From: Heloderma charlesbogerti
Taxonomy: Eukaryota; Chordata; Lepidosauria; Squamata; Helodermatidae
Direction of reading: 5' to 3'
Assembly: GCA_026122225.1 (NCBI GenBank)
Contig: JANEZZ010001873.1
Span: 186,001 to 250,000, forward strand
DNA: 64,000 nucleotides
Notes under the pieces: model-generated
What the model saw: the letters and a program-made list of their open reading frames with translations, nothing else
Database searches by the model: none
What the model was told of the DNA's origin: nothing
Shown: in pieces, positions 26,201-41,200 of the stretch
How positions within the stretch are numbered: the stretch's first letter is position 1
How the letters are laid out: every line of letters begins with the position of its first letter
Made by a program: the position numbers and the translations under genes

Positions 26201-29200
26201 CCCTCTTCTTGTCCTGTGCTATTTCCGTATGGGGAAAATGCGGTATTTTGTCTGGTCATGCCATGAAAGTGGCAAAATGAAATGATGTGTATGGGTGGTT
26301 GCAAGGATGCAGTTATGATGAAGATGGCAGTGACAATGACAGGGTGGGAGTGTCACCCTGCCACGCCTGCCCTGCAGCCTTCCCATCCTCGTCATTCCCT
26401 TCTGTTTGCTGGCACAGCATAGTATGGTGGTTCTGTAAGCTCAACAGAGCGGCATTGCATTACTACAGCATGGCTGAGAATGCAGATATTGCTTGTTGTC
26501 TGCAGGCTGCTGCTCCGCCTCCATGCCAGGGCCGTGGGATTTCTTCTTTTTTCATGTCCATGCCAGTCTACCGATGTACTGCCATGCCGCCAAGCCATAA
26601 CTGTGGAGACATGACTCTGGGTTGTTGCCTGGCAGAATGGCCGGTGTGATGGCATTCCGGCGCTCCGCCAGTCAACATGAGCAAAAGCCATGTCTCCGGG
26701 GAGCATGTGTTCGCTGTGTTTCCTGTCTGTCTGTACTGCGCAGCTGTGTCAATCACAATGAAGCGAACAGTAATCTGTGAGGGGAGGGAAAGGGGCAGGC
26801 ACCACAGAGGTAGTTGCATGGATCACCTGCCACATGTAAGGGTTTGTCTCGCAGTATTAGCGATGTTCACAAGACGCTCCACCTCTCCACGAAAAAATAA
26901 TAAGCGGAATGTAGTGGAATAAAAACAGCCAGAGTACAGAGCCCGTGCTTAAACAGGAAGTAGAAACAGCAGTACAATGTTCAGATAAACTGGTCACATG
27001 GAGAAGCCCTAAAGCTCACCGTGCTGCTGTAAACCAAACCAACTTTAAGCAGAGAAGTGCATCCACATGTTTATGCAGAGCGGCCTATTTTACACATACA
27101 ATAAGTATCTACGTGCATGATATTCAAAATGGAGTGTTTAAACTGGCCATTGTTGGAAGCAAGTGGACAGTAGGGAGGAAGTCATGTGACTAAATGAAAC
27201 AATGATTTATGGGGGTAGTTGGTGTGGGCAATCTGAATCTCGGAACCTGCTTTGTGAACAGGTCTTGGCAATCTGATATAACACCAAATGGAGCCTTTTT
27301 GGATCCCACTTAAAGCCACATGCATTAGGACAGGAGACCCAACCTTTTTGGGCCAGTGGACACAGCTGGAATTTTGAGAACATGTCACAGGCAGCTGGGC
27401 ATGCTTCAGGACAAAGCACTAGGCTGCAGCCACCCAAGATTTGCATTTTCTAAGAATGCCTCTGGGGCCCAGAAGAGGCCCAGAGGCATTCTTGGAAATA
27501 AAGACTGTGCTGGGGACCGGCACTTTACAGCATGCCAGCCTCCCAGTCATTATTTTTTTATTTAGAAAATCAGGAGGGACAGGGAGTCAGGCAGGCACCA
27601 CCAGAAGTATCTGTGGGAACAGTGACACCCAGGAATATTAGGACCTGCAGGACTCCTCTGCTTGTAATTCTCATTCTCTCACTTCGAAACCATTCCTCTG
27701 AAATCCTGAAGTATGGGGGTTGACTGTAGTTATTCAGTGGTGAGGAAAGCACATACAATTGTATTCTTCAATTGTCTTCAGATGTTCTAACCCTGAATCC
27801 TAGCACTACAACTTCTTTGTAAGCTCTATTTGAATTTAAGCTGTTTCTCACCCCCAGCTTGACTTCTGTGACACCACAGAAGCCAATACTGTAGGTGGAG
27901 CAGATCTCACACGGCAGATCTGGTAAAAAAAAAAAAAAACAGCAACGATCCATGAGGACAGAGCAGATTTTTCAAATGTCAAACCATAATTGGGGAGGAG
28001 CGGCAATTTGATATTTGAGTTTAGAAGACAGAGGGCTACACATAGACCAACCCAAATTAACCTACTGTGTACATTAGGAAAGGAAGCCCACCCAGCAAAT
28101 CCTCCCTTTCCCTCGGATGGATTCCACACTCTATGGATTCCATACACTGTAAAGCTACGATGCTCAGAATGCAGAATGTTTGGAGTGCTATTTATTGACT
28201 GTGGGTGTGAGTTTGGTCACTAGTATTAATACTGCTGCAAATACGGGAACATTTAGCTTTCAAACACCTCATGATCCAAGTGTGTGAGAGCTTGGTAAGT
28301 GCCTCAGGATTACATTAAACACTCTAGGTGAAGAGGTTCTCACCCAGAACCTCTCATCTGGGTTCTTCACACTGTGTGAAGACATTCTGTATATACAACT
28401 AATGACAGGGATTCCCACAAAGCAATAGCAACTCCATGCATTCACATACCGGCTGTCTTGCAGTGTTCTGTCCACAGGCCAAAGCAAACATTGAGCGCTG
28501 CCATCTCCGCCCTACATTTCACAGACTCACTTTGACAATTTTTCAGGAATTCTTCTAGATACTTAATCCCAGAGGTCATGTTCTCTTTGATTTTTGTTTC
28601 AGTCATCACTGAAAGAGCAGCCCATCTGTGCTCTTCTTTTTTTGCTTCTTCGGTTCTCTTTCTTTTTTGGTTCTGCTCAATAATGATTTCTGCTTTTGTT
28701 TTCTATGAACAAAGGGAGCAAGAGAAAGTTGGCTCAACAGCTCTCATTTTATTTCAGCTCTTTGAAGCGAAGGCTGGTAGGATGCCAGCATCATACTATA
28801 AGTAAGAATGCATGTAATGTTTAAGAAAGGTCAGAGAAGGGCTGGCCTCTGGAAGGCATAGTCCACAGCCAGTAGCCTAGTACACAGATGACAAACCTTC
28901 AATGGACAAGAGATACAGTAAGAGCAGATTCATGGATGCAGACTGAGCATTGCTCATGAGCAACTGACCCCTTAAAATAAGCTCAATGAGGGAGAATAAA
29001 GCTGCAGTACTATAAACAACCTGGGGGTAAGTCCCTTCAACTCAAGGAAAGTTACTTCTGAGTAGACATGTTCAGGACTGTGCTCTAAGTGAGGCTATAC
29101 TCTAATTTACAATCTCCAAAGCCACAGTATTTGAAGTCACAGCCCAAGAAGCATAGAGAGGGTGGGCTGCACTACTAAGCAACTGCTGTTCAGCAACAGT

Positions 29201-32200
29201 CACGGAGGTTGGAAGAAGTCATGCATTCCTCACTCATTTCCTGGTGGGTAAATCTCTTGTGAAAAAGATTTGAAAACAAGCCAGTGAGCATAAGAATACC
29301 ATTATATGAACTGATAGTGCATGATGTTTGTATACTATATACATGCCTGCCTGGCTGCACCATTTTAATTAAAGAACCATTTTAATTAAAGAGATAGGGC
29401 AGAAAAGGGAAACTACAATGAACACATGGATGGTGCATTGTTCCTATGAAGAAAGAGTTAAGACAGGGGTGCGGAACCTTTTTCCTGTCGAGATCGACAT
29501 TACCTCAGTCAAAACTGAGGGGTGCATATTCCAGCAGCAGACCATGGCTAGAGCCAAAAGTGGGTAGGTCCAGGCCTAAAGTGGGAAGAGTTACAGATGT
29601 GACTCTTACCTTTATTCAATATGCAACAGCATCCAGGCATTCTCCTTCCCAACTTGTGCAAGACTCCCTCCATCAGCTTTATAGCTGGGAGATAGAGCAG
29701 GATGGAATAAATAATATCAATAACCCAGAGCGGTGTCAGTGAGGGAAGAGTTTGGAGGTCTGGATTGAGAGGCCTGGAAGTCTGCATTTGGCCCAGGGGC
29801 CAGAGGTTCCCCACCCCAGGTTAAGAAATAGAGATGCTGTAATTTTTTAAGGTGACTAAGAAGGGGCATGATACAGATTGAGAACATTATGAATGGTATA
29901 GAAGAGTGAAGAGAGATGTTCTCCCAGAGAGGTGATTACAAAATAGTGTTGACTTTGCCGTGCTGCAAAGCCTCAGAACTGTATCCTTGATAAACATGGT
30001 AACAAGAGAAAAGAGCCATGTACTGAGAGAAAAATAGGCTCCAAGATGCTGTCTAGTAAGTCAGCGAGAAGTCCAGATCAGTACATGATTAATGGGGGGG
30101 GGGGGAACAGAATAATTAAAATTCCTTATTTACCCAACTGGAAACAAAAGACAATGTAATTACATTAATATCAAAAGTTCACACAGAGACAGGCTATTTA
30201 TGGCTTACTTGGATTGTCTTGCTTTTCTTGGCCTTTGTATAAACTTTCTTTGGAGAATCCAACTGAGTAACAATTGTTTTTGACAGGTTACCTTCTAGTG
30301 ATTGTCCATAAAATTGAAGAAATGCTTGCAATTTTTGTTTGTCTCGTAGGAGGCAAGGGTCATTGGTTGCTCCTTCAAAACACATTAACGGAGTCATATA
30401 CATATAGCTGCAATCTCATCGCTATCCCTTTTCACATTCCATCTTCTCTAAATTGCACTTCAGTGATCAGATCAGGAATGAAGCTTCAGTGAAATGCCCA
30501 CCTTCTTGGTGGCTCCAAGTCACTGTCTCCCTGCTCCTACTACTCTTCAACTTGCACTCTACGTTTTATTCTCTCCCTACTGGTGGCAGACCAGGGCAGC
30601 TGCACACATTTCTCGTAATCCACCCCATGTGCAGGAAAAGAGCAGCGCCCTCTATTGTCATGCCATGTCCACCTTGGCAGAGCAAAACAAGAACCTCTTT
30701 TGTCCGTAGACAGTACTAGATCCTGCAGGACTACAGCCCAATCTATCAGGCTGTGGTCTTTGTGAGAGATGACACTGCCTGCTCCACATCACCAACTGGG
30801 AACCAGGAGGGGCCAAGAAGCCCCATAGCTCGCTAGTAGAGCCCCTGCCTTGCATGCAGAAGGCCCCAGGTTCAATCCCTAGAATCTCCAGGTAGGGCTG
30901 GGAAAGACTCCTGCCAGAAACCCTGGAGAGCTGCTGCCAGTCAGTGTTGACAGTACTGGGCAAAGTACACAAAGGAGTAGCCCATCAAACAGTTCTTCCT
31001 TTGCACAGGGCATATTCATTCATTTCATTTACTACATTTCTATTTCTACATTTCTATTTAACTATTCCCTTAACATCCCTGTGTGTGCACTGAAGCTTAC
31101 AGGGCCCTTCACTGAAGCAACTATTGTTATTATTGTTAGCATCAGGGCCCTTGACTGAAGCAACTGTTGTTGTTCTCATTAATATTACCTTGAAATCCAT
31201 CTTTTGTCATGTCATAGTCATCACTAAGGGGTCTTCCTGAATGCCAATGCAGAAGTTCATCAAAATCTTTCTGTTTCTTCAGTGAGGTTACCACAGGATC
31301 ATCGCTAAAGTAAAAAGAATGTATATATAGTAGTATAATGATGTTTAAATGATGGGGAGAACAATCCTATGACCCCTAGAGAGTGCCAGTGGAGCCATAG
31401 GATAGTTCAGATTCCTGGATCCGAGGCTGAAGTCAAGCACTCGGACGCAGGAGTCCAAGCTCCCCACCCCCTCCCAGCTGGCACAGAGAGATCTGTGCGA
31501 GCTGCCTCTCTGAGGCAAAAGTTACCTCAGAGGGAAGGTAAAGGGGGCATTCCCATGGGCAGGGGGGAGGGGACTGGGGAATCCTCTGACCTCCCCACCT
31601 CCATCCCTCCCCCTCCTCGATACCTCAGCTAGATGGACAAAAATGCAGAGCAAAAATGCAGAGTGGGAGGAGTGCAGAGGCAAAGATTGCCTCTGCCTCT
31701 CCTCCTGCTCTGCATTGGATGGCTATGAGTCTCCGAATTTAGAGACTTATGGCCATACCTATAGGACTGCACCCTAAAATCAGTGTTGTTTTTTGAGACC
31801 GTCCCTCCATCAAGGCCAGAGTACACAAATCAGTAATCACGTACTGGGGTCCATTACAGAAACTGTCAGAACATCAAATCCAAAATCACATCCATTTGAT
31901 CCATTGTAGCGAGATACCTGGGCATTGCGCTAGAGATTACTCTTGCCTCTGTGCCAAGAATTTGCATTAGTAAACAGCACTAAGCCCAACTGATGTGAGG
32001 TGAAGTCTTCACTGGAGAAGCAATAGGAAAACACTCCAATTTTTCAGTTAAGGTCACATACACAAAAAGTCATTTGATCATGATTTACCCACACAATTCT
32101 GTGTAATATGGTCATCTTGCAGGGCGCATTCTACTATGCACCCTGCATAGCAAGTACTGCTATGTTTAAACAGAAAGTGACAAAACATCCCTAAGGGAGC

Positions 32201-35200
32201 AATCCTATGCTTGGGGCATGGCTGGCTCAATGGCACTGGATGCTATGGACCACCCTCTCTGCCAGCAGAGCTATCTGTTGCCATGGCTGTTTCAGGACTT
32301 TCTGGGAGTGGGCGAGGATCTGCAAGATCCCAGGCTCCCTCGTAATCCTGGCACGCCCCCAAACCAAGCTGGAAACTATGTCAGCCCAAGAGATGGCAAA
32401 ATTAATTCTCTCCCACTGGAAATAATGGGAGAAGTTTGTTTTTTTTTTTAAATGGCCACCCCCACCTCCTACTTTGGCTAGTTCAAGCCAGCAGGGCTTC
32501 GGAAATGGTGGCAGCACCACTGTGGATCTTCCCCATCATCACCACTGGCAAGACTGCTCTGTAAGGCATGTGCTTTAAAATACACATGCCTTGATGAAGG
32601 CAATATACTTACTATTTTATTTATTTATTTATCTGATGTATGCCTTACCTTTCCACAAAAAAAAAAAATGGTGCTCAAGGAGGCTAACAATCATAAAAAC
32701 ATTTTGTTAAAATATGGAGCACTTGCACTCTGGGTATAAATATGGATAGTTTGGAATCTTTACATCTTAATTTGCTGAGAACAGGTGTTCAGACATTGAG
32801 GCTGGAGTGGGGTCTTGCCCACCAGTACATCCTACCGTTGCCAACCACACATTTTTTGATTGCAAAAAAGGCCCCTATATGTGCACATGTGTAGAGCTCT
32901 CCATGAAAGGCAGAATCGTGGGCCAATCAGGATCTCCTTCAATCCTTCACATGGAGGAGCTCAATGTGCATACGCTGGTATGCACACAAGGCCTTTCTCA
33001 TGGTCGAAAGATGCCTGGTTGGCAGGGCTAGGCTGCGTGGGCCCCTCACACATGCTTTTAATGCTTATGGGGATTCGTCTGAACCCCACTAATGTCAAAT
33101 CTCTACAAACTCTCTGTTCCTTATGGACCATACGCCTATACTTGCCAGGTCCTTGTCTCTGTATGAACCCCTGCTGGGGTCCCCACTGTGGTGCGCCTGG
33201 GCACCAATGTGTCACAGACACTTCCCTTGGCACCTACCAGGCTTCCTGCCCCTCCTGATTTTAAAATGTTGCTTTAGATTTACCCAAAAAAAACACCATT
33301 AATGAGGAGGCGGGCATGCTGTAAAGTGAAGCACCAGCATCTAGTGCCATTTCTATTTCCAATAATGCCTCTGGACCCCATATGAGCCCCACAGACATTC
33401 TTATGAAATCAAAATGGCGGGCAGCTCCAGTCAAGCATTTCACTTTGAAACTCCCCCAGATGCTGAGAAAAAAAGGTAACCTGGGAAGCAATGGGGAGCA
33501 TACTTGGTGGGCTAAAGAGGGTAGTGGGGAACAAGGGGATGGTTTGCCTGTGCTCTGGAGGGGGGGTTCTCTGAGCATCACCAGTGAAATACTTTGTACC
33601 TTGGGGTGGCAAATATGTGATCCAGTATTTAGGGCGAGGACCCTCCCCCTCCCCCTTGTATTCAGTTTTCTTTTAATCAAGTTTTAATCAAGTTACTAGT
33701 CTCTGAGCCTCATCAGTTTGCCTTCTGTGAAATGGGTGTTGGAGCAGAGAATGGCAGGGTCAAAAGAGCAGTTTGGTGTTTTGGAGCTCACACCCCACCT
33801 TTGCCTCGGACTTAGGTTCTAAGGAACTTGCTTTTCTTTTAGCTTCACCAGTTTGCCTTTTGCGATAGGTGTTACTATGCCAACCATGACAGCCATTCTG
33901 TGAATAGACCCACCTCATGAGAACTATTTAATGATGGTGCCCAAAGCACTTTCTCAAAATTCCAGATACACACACTGGCCCAAAGACGTTTGGGGACCCC
34001 TGGAGGCTTGGGTTTGGAGTCTCTACACATTCCCTCTGTCTCCAATTCTGGTAGTCACTACTAGCAGCCAGTAAGGACATGCAGCTTTTTCTGCTCATAT
34101 GGTTGTTGCTACTCTATAATGGTATTCAAACTCTGGTGAAAGCATGGGTTATTTACACAGCAAAGCAAGGAATGCATTGTGAACTTTTACAGCCCCTTTG
34201 TTGTACTGCAGAGATTGCTTGTTTTCATATGGGGCTTCAAAGCAGGAATAATACACATAGCTACACCTTGTGTCTGGCACTCTGTACACCACAGCGTCTC
34301 AGCTGGGGAAAGCTCCATGCCCACTGAAATGAATGAGGCTGCCCTGGTTCATATGCAGAGTCCTGCAAAGCTATGAATCACAACCACAATCTTGAGCTTG
34401 TTCATTAACTATCATTCCTGGAACATTTACTGGTTATGGTCTGGAGGGATGGGACAGATGATGTGTTACTAGTTCTGCTGTCATGCACAGTGAATGCTTT
34501 TTCCCTGCACAGTTGCTAGATGAGATGCCTGGCAATGGCATTATGATTGGTGGACCGTTGTGCAATCACATTAATGTGCCACTGAAGTTGTGGCATTTTG
34601 ATGTCTCCCTATGCAGTTTTGTGTTTTGCTGATGCTGGGTGAGCAGTCAGTACTGACTGGCTTCCACCACCAGAGCTGCAACCGTCTTAGTAAGACCTTA
34701 GGATTTGGCTTCCTGGCTTTCTAAATCAAAGGAAGCGCCTTAAACTGTGCTCAGAGGACTTTTAAGCCAATACCTGAACACTTCCTATAGTGACGAAAAC
34801 ACCATCTGGAACACACATTAGTTACAAAAGCATAGGGATGAATGCAGACTAAGTTACTTGAACTTAGGTCTCATTAAAATCAATGTGAAAAGTTAGTCAT
34901 GATTTAACTTAAATCTCATTGTTTAATGAGAACTAAGAGTAACTTAGTCTAGATCAAAACCTATAAGCACTATCCAACGGTGTCATTCCACAAACTCAAA
35001 TACTGCTACCGGAGCTCCACTGAATCTTTCTGTTGCACAAGTGGTTGTGCATTACATTTATGCAATTGTTTTCACAACAGCTTGCAAAACCGTAATGCAT
35101 AACCAGCTGCACAACCACACTTGTGCACATATATCTTGTGTAGGAAGCGCTTAATTGGGTCTGGTTGTCAAAGGGAAGAGAATAAATTACACACAGACAC

Positions 35201-38200
35201 AGTTGGGATAATAAATTGGCCACAAATTTATTGACTCCCTTGAATAGGCTTGGTGGCAGCATAGGGCATGGATCCTGTCATCGGCCAGCCCGCCTGCGGA
35301 CAGATTCCCTTTCCTGGCCCACATGCCAGGAGCACTGGCCGCAGATGGCAGGGCCAGGGGCACACCACAGCGTGGACCACTAATGTGAATCGCTTTCCAC
35401 CACCCTGGACATGGCCAGCTCGCAGCCCCCATGCTGGACTGGTCTTGGTGCCACATCCCTGAGGTCCCTTACAGGAATCCCAACTGCGGGGGAGTAAGGA
35501 GCCCAATCCCACTGCTCCTCACCAATGGATCCAGCCCAATGCCTACCACGCCTACATAGTTGTGACAAATATTATAAAATGAAGCATCTGCAAATAATTT
35601 AGTGACAGTCCAGATGGAATTAAACTTGCAATGGGGAAAGCAAAAAACCCTGCACAGTCTTTGCCAATTGGTATACAGGTAAAATTCCTTCCCAGCCCCA
35701 TTAACTGGTGACTACTTCGGTGGAACCCTGTTCTGCTGAGCCTAGAATGTCACAGTTGCATACTGCCCATAGTCTACACTTTTCATGCTTGATAACAAAA
35801 GTAAAAGAGTACACTGGCAAACCTTGTTTCTGACATAATGAAGCTATTTAAAACAATGATCTGACCCTGTATGCATTCCTAAAAATCAAAGGAAAAAAAG
35901 ATGCATACCTTTTTAAAAATGGCAGATCAATTAAGATATCCCCAGCAAATTCATCCACTATGGTACTCATCATTGGTACAAGTCCTGGATGAAGAAATGT
36001 CACCTTCGATGCATTGTCTATATCAAAAATAAAATAATGGTTTAGATTGTTTAGAAAATCAGCACAAAGTGTAAAGTATAAATAAGATTTCAATGTATTT
36101 GCAAGATATAAAGAAGTGTTGGCAATGTTTGCCTGTAATGCAGATGTGCAAAAGTGGATCATTGCTGCAGGAAGCTAACTAAAACATAAACTTATTCGAG
36201 TATGATAATAAATGCAAACTGTGATAGTATGTACTTGTAGATATTAAAAATTATCCAGCAGCCCCAGAGAAGTTGCAAAGATCATAGACAAAAACCACAA
36301 ACATCACAAGACAACAAATCAGCATTGCAACATTCCATCAACAGATCATAAAAATAGTACGGCTAACTGCAAAGGGAAAGCACGTTTTATAAAAGCAGCA
36401 CACACAAAAATCCCCAAAGGCTTGTCTGAATAAAAAATGGCTTATACATCCATTTGTAAGGGCACAATCCTATGACCGCTAGTCAGTGGCTAGACAGCCA
36501 TAGGATAGGTTGGTTCCCTGAGAACCAACCTCCACCCCTTCCCACACTGCCTTGTAGGCAGCACGGATTGGCAGCACAGAGCAGCGAAAACAGGGCGTTC
36601 CTGGGAGCGGGGCAGGGCAGGCAGAAGTGACTTTCCAATGCTTCCTATGCATCGGTCGGCATCCGCCACCCCTGGCCCCGCTCCCACTTCCTGCAGCTAA
36701 ACAGCTGAAGTCAGCTGTCTACCCGCAAATGCAGGGCGGCTGAAGCACGGAGGGGGAAATCTCCACGGTGTTCCCGCCCTGCATTGGGTAGGCGGTCGCC
36801 TCCAAGTTCGGAGGCAGCCATCTATCCCAACAGGATTCCACCCTCATCTGTATACTCTGAATTGCTGGAGTTCAAACATGTATAGCACACACCCTTACAA
36901 TCCATATAAGATGAAGTCCTAGTACTTTAATTACACCAGTGAGAATCTGCTTAACTGCAAATACATGTCAGCAACTGCCACCGTTGGAGCAGAATCAGAT
37001 TCAGCATGGTGGCATCAGGCCGTCCAGCTGCATACCACACAAGCACCTAGCGAGCAGGATTTAAGCTGATTCAGCAACACCATCATGGTAAGGGCATTTT
37101 AGCACTCAAAGCATCAGCTGTTTCAACACAGCACTGCATAATGTTACTCGCATGCACCCCACTTCTGAGTGGGGAGAAGTTTCAGGGATTCCAGCACTCA
37201 CTCAGGGTTCACTTTCCTTAGAAACAGGTAACTGGAGATGTTTGGCGTCTTTGTTATGTAAGGTTTATTTACACTCCAGAGGATTCCTGCTTCCCATCAG
37301 GAGCCTAAGAGAACCTACAGTGCCATAGGATTTCCTGCAGACAGCAAGTCAGCTCTCTGCCTCCTTTTCAGATCCAGTTCCAACACAGGCAGACCGTTTC
37401 TGCTATAGACCCAGACCTCACTTGGCCTAGCAGGACAAAACAAATGAGACACCTTCCCACCATCACCTATTTCTTCTTGGCCAATCCCAACTCCTATTAC
37501 AACACATCAACAGAATGGCCTGGTTCGCATGTCATGGCGGAAAATTGTGAGTTATAATGCACAATTTGTGGTGATACGAAGTGCATGCAAGCTGCACCCA
37601 CTTTCTATAAACAGGCTCTGATCAGTGTGATCAAAGGTTGTCAGCCATGTTGTCCGAACCCAGAGCACTGGGTTATTTAGTGGCTAAACAAGCCAGCGGT
37701 TAACCTAACAACATACCATGGGTTAATCACTGGGTTGTTTGGTCCCTGAACAACCCAGCAGTCTGGGTTCAGACAACACGACTGACTAGGGATGTCAGAG
37801 AATTCTGCCACGGATTGAAATGGGATTGAATTCCCTTCAGTCCGTGCCATGGAATCCTCTGTGGAACAGCACCACAAGGTCCTGTGGAGCCAGCAATCAT
37901 GTGGCTTTTTTTTCGTCATCCACAAAGAGTCACGGAATTTTCATAAATAAAAGCGCAGTGTAGTATATTCCCATAATAAATACCTAAGTTTTTTTTAAAA
38001 ATGAATTGTGCTCACCGCCTTGTTTGTGGGTGTTCTTTTTAAACTGAAATCCTCCGTCTCCGTTAGGGATGCCTTTACCGCAGGGGGGTCCACTGGGTGG
38101 GGGGAGGCGATACGTCCCTCCCCCCGGGATCCTCAATGTGGGGGAGGCGATCCGTTCCTCCCCCCTGAAATCTGAGCTGGCCGGCTCTGCCCCAACTCCT

Positions 38201-41200
38201 ACAGCGCTCTCCTGACGCAAATGGCATCAGCTATGCCATTTGCATCCCCGTTTCTTCTCGCAATAGGCTATGCGCCTCCATTTACATAGATACTTACATA
38301 GCCTATCGCATGAAAAACCAGGGACGCAAATGGCGTCCACTATGCCGTTTGCATCCCTGTTTTTTCATGCGATAGGCTACGTAAGTTTCTACATAAATAG
38401 AGACGTGTAGCCTATCGCGAGGAAAAACAGGGACGCAAATGGCGTAGCGGACGCCATTTGCGTCCAATCACTTACTTCTGGGTTCCACACAGATGGTGGA
38501 ACTGGCCGGGCGGGGGGGGATATTCGGTCTGGAGAGGCACAGGTCAGTGTGTTTGTTCCAACGTGGAATTCGGCCTCACTGGAGTCTGCAGAGGATTCCG
38601 CAGACATCCCTAGTCTCCGTTTACTTTCAGCCAAAACACTTCCTCTTCCTAGGGGCTTCCCAAAAGAAGGCTGTCTTAGGTGTACCTAAGGTGTGCTCCC
38701 GGCATGATCATTTTAAAAGGTTTTTACTTTCTTTAAAACAGCACTGCTTTAAACAAAGAGTTTATCACTCAGGCACAACTAAGACAGGCTTCTTTTGGGA
38801 AGCCCCTAGGAAGAGGAAGTGTTTTGGCTGAAAGTAAACGGAGACGGAGGATTTCAATTTTTTTAAAAAAGTATTTACGAAAAATAGAGATTCTTACGGA
38901 AGTTAGGCAGACTCACGGAGACGGCTGGGCACCAGAATTACGGGTTGTAGTACGGATTTATCGCCGTAATTTTTGGAGCGGAAAAAAAAGAGAATTCTGG
39001 GGGCTTGTGAACAGTGGAACGGTGCACTGGCCACAAACCGTGGAAGTCAAGCGGCACTGAAGGTACACAATTTGTACATCCCTACAACTGACAACCTCCA
39101 ATCGCACAGAGGTTGTTTACAGAAAGCAGATGCAGCTCACGTACAGCATGAGTCCCTGCAAATTGTGGGTTATCACCCACATTTCCCCCCCCCTTTTTTC
39201 CTTTTACCCGTGAGTTCTATATGTTTCATTATACAGCCGCTACATGGCGCTGTGGTATAGTCCCTATTATTGCACAACTTCCTCTTTTCATGGAGAAATT
39301 CAATGTGCTGTATTTTAATGGCTCATTATCTCTGATCTTTAAAGAAATGGAATAAAGGTCAGAAGATATGGGAGAGGCCCTCTGTGCTGATGTCATGTAA
39401 AGGATCTGCAAACGTCAGTGAGTAACCAATCTCAATCACAGGATATAAGCCCCATGTGGAGAAGCCCTCAGAATCAAGAGTTACAGAGCTGTGTAGAGAT
39501 GCTGAATCTCTCTGCAGTCAGAGGCACAGGACTGTAAGGTGTCCTGGAAGGTAATTTAGACTGACCCCAACCACATAACTATACTAAATATTTCACATTT
39601 TTCAAGAGAACTGCAACTGACAGGAAACTTAGCAAGGCAGGGTTGGACCAGTTGAAGAGCCACTGCATTATACTGGCCACAAGCAACTATGTGCAATCAT
39701 TGCTAGGCAGAGGCATAGCATTAGGATGGCAGTAAACCAACATCTTAAAAAGTACACAGATTACATTTGCTAATAATGGTCAGAGACCTCTGTTAATTGA
39801 GAAAAACTATCTCATGTTGTTTGTCTCTTGCGTCTGGAGCGCTTATTGGGCGGCCGCCCCAGGAAGGTCTACCAATAACCACACAGAGACAGTATTGGGT
39901 TATAAACTGGCCCAACTTTATTGGCTACAGCGTAGAGTTTGATGTAGTATAGGGCTGGATCCGATCATCCGCCAGCCTGCCTGCTGACCGATTCACATCC
40001 CAGCCCAAGTACTGGGAGGCCCTAAAGGGGAGGTTTGGCCAGCACATGGGGTTAACCATGCCATGATGTGGGCCATTCAAATGTTTCTCCCCTGGGAGTG
40101 GAGCAGCATGCTAAGCCCTCAAGCTGGGCCGGAGCCCTGTAGCCCACCCCCAGGGACCCCCCTTCCACTGGGGAGTGGGGTGTGTACCCCCTTTCCTCTT
40201 GACTTGGATCCAGCCCAATGCCACCCACACTAAACTTGTGACGATGACGCTTAATAATTGACTGTTAAACAAACTTACATTGCTATGAGGAAGGAGAAAA
40301 CCCTGTGAAACGAACCAGCTGGTCCCCAGGTAAAATTCCTTCCCAGCCCCATCAACCAGCAGCTGACAGCAGTCCATAGCACTAGACAACTAGGTGCCCA
40401 ACCCACCTTACTTACAGCAGGGTGGGTTGGGCAAGTCCGAGGCAGCAGAGTAGGGAGGGGGCCTGAGCCGCAGCCTCTTGAAGTAGCCGAGAAGCAAACT
40501 GGAGGGAAAACACGTCCCTCCAGGTCGCTCCTTCAGCCCCGACCCCTGCAAGCCCAGCCAGTGCCACTGATTGGACTGCAGGGGGTGCAGCCATAAGCAG
40601 CTGTCCACAGCCTTGGACTCCCTCCTTCACAGCCTTCCTGGCCTAGCACCCATGCCACGGCAAACTGGGACCCCTGGTGAGTAAGGGACCTGGACTTTCT
40701 CTCATACATGTAACTTGTAATATGATTTAGAGCTCTCTTTTTGTGTATATTAAGGCAAAGTCAATAAAGTGTTTACAGCGAATTGGCACATCTAAATATG
40801 TCATAAAGTGGCGAGTTTCTGATGAGCAGATCATGCATATAGATTCATATTTGTTTGCTGTTTGTTTGCAGAAGTGAACCTTAGTCCACAATCCTATACA
40901 AACTTTCCTAGGAATAAACCCCACTGAAAACAGCAAGACTTACTTCGGATTAAAAAGGCTGGCTGACAGTATGTTATTTCAACAGTAACTTTTATGAAAT
41001 TATATGATTTTATTATATGAAATGGTATCAATATTTTATCAATAAGCTGTTGTATATAAAATATAGAAATAGAACTATATTATATGGCAACATAGCTCTG
41101 CACGTTGTTACCTGTGGTAGTTGAACGTTTCTCTTCAAGAAAATGGTTGGACGTTATTTGTATTGGAAAAGGTGGTCCAGTATTACATGTTTCAGATAGT

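Larger units (their letters stand above)
37787..39084. mobile_element. Outer hAT-like element, interrupted by an inner one
   Basis: Starts tagggatgtcag and ends gtacatccctа-type, flanked by cgactgac (37779-37786) and caactgac (39085-39092), an 8-bp duplication with one mismatch. Its centre is a large palindrome; one arm is split by the inner element 38064-38612. Without the insert it is about 740 bp. No transposase frame. Confidence 0.75.

Noticed and set aside
33261..33680. 139-codon minus-strand open frame
   Set aside because: Poly-A-encoded start region, low conservation pattern and it does not fit between DDX60 exons 11 and 10, which already join in phase.
35175..40410. The two related repeats as LTRs of one retrotransposon
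   Set aside because: DDX60 exon 10 and independent transposons lie between them, so they cannot bound a single insertion.
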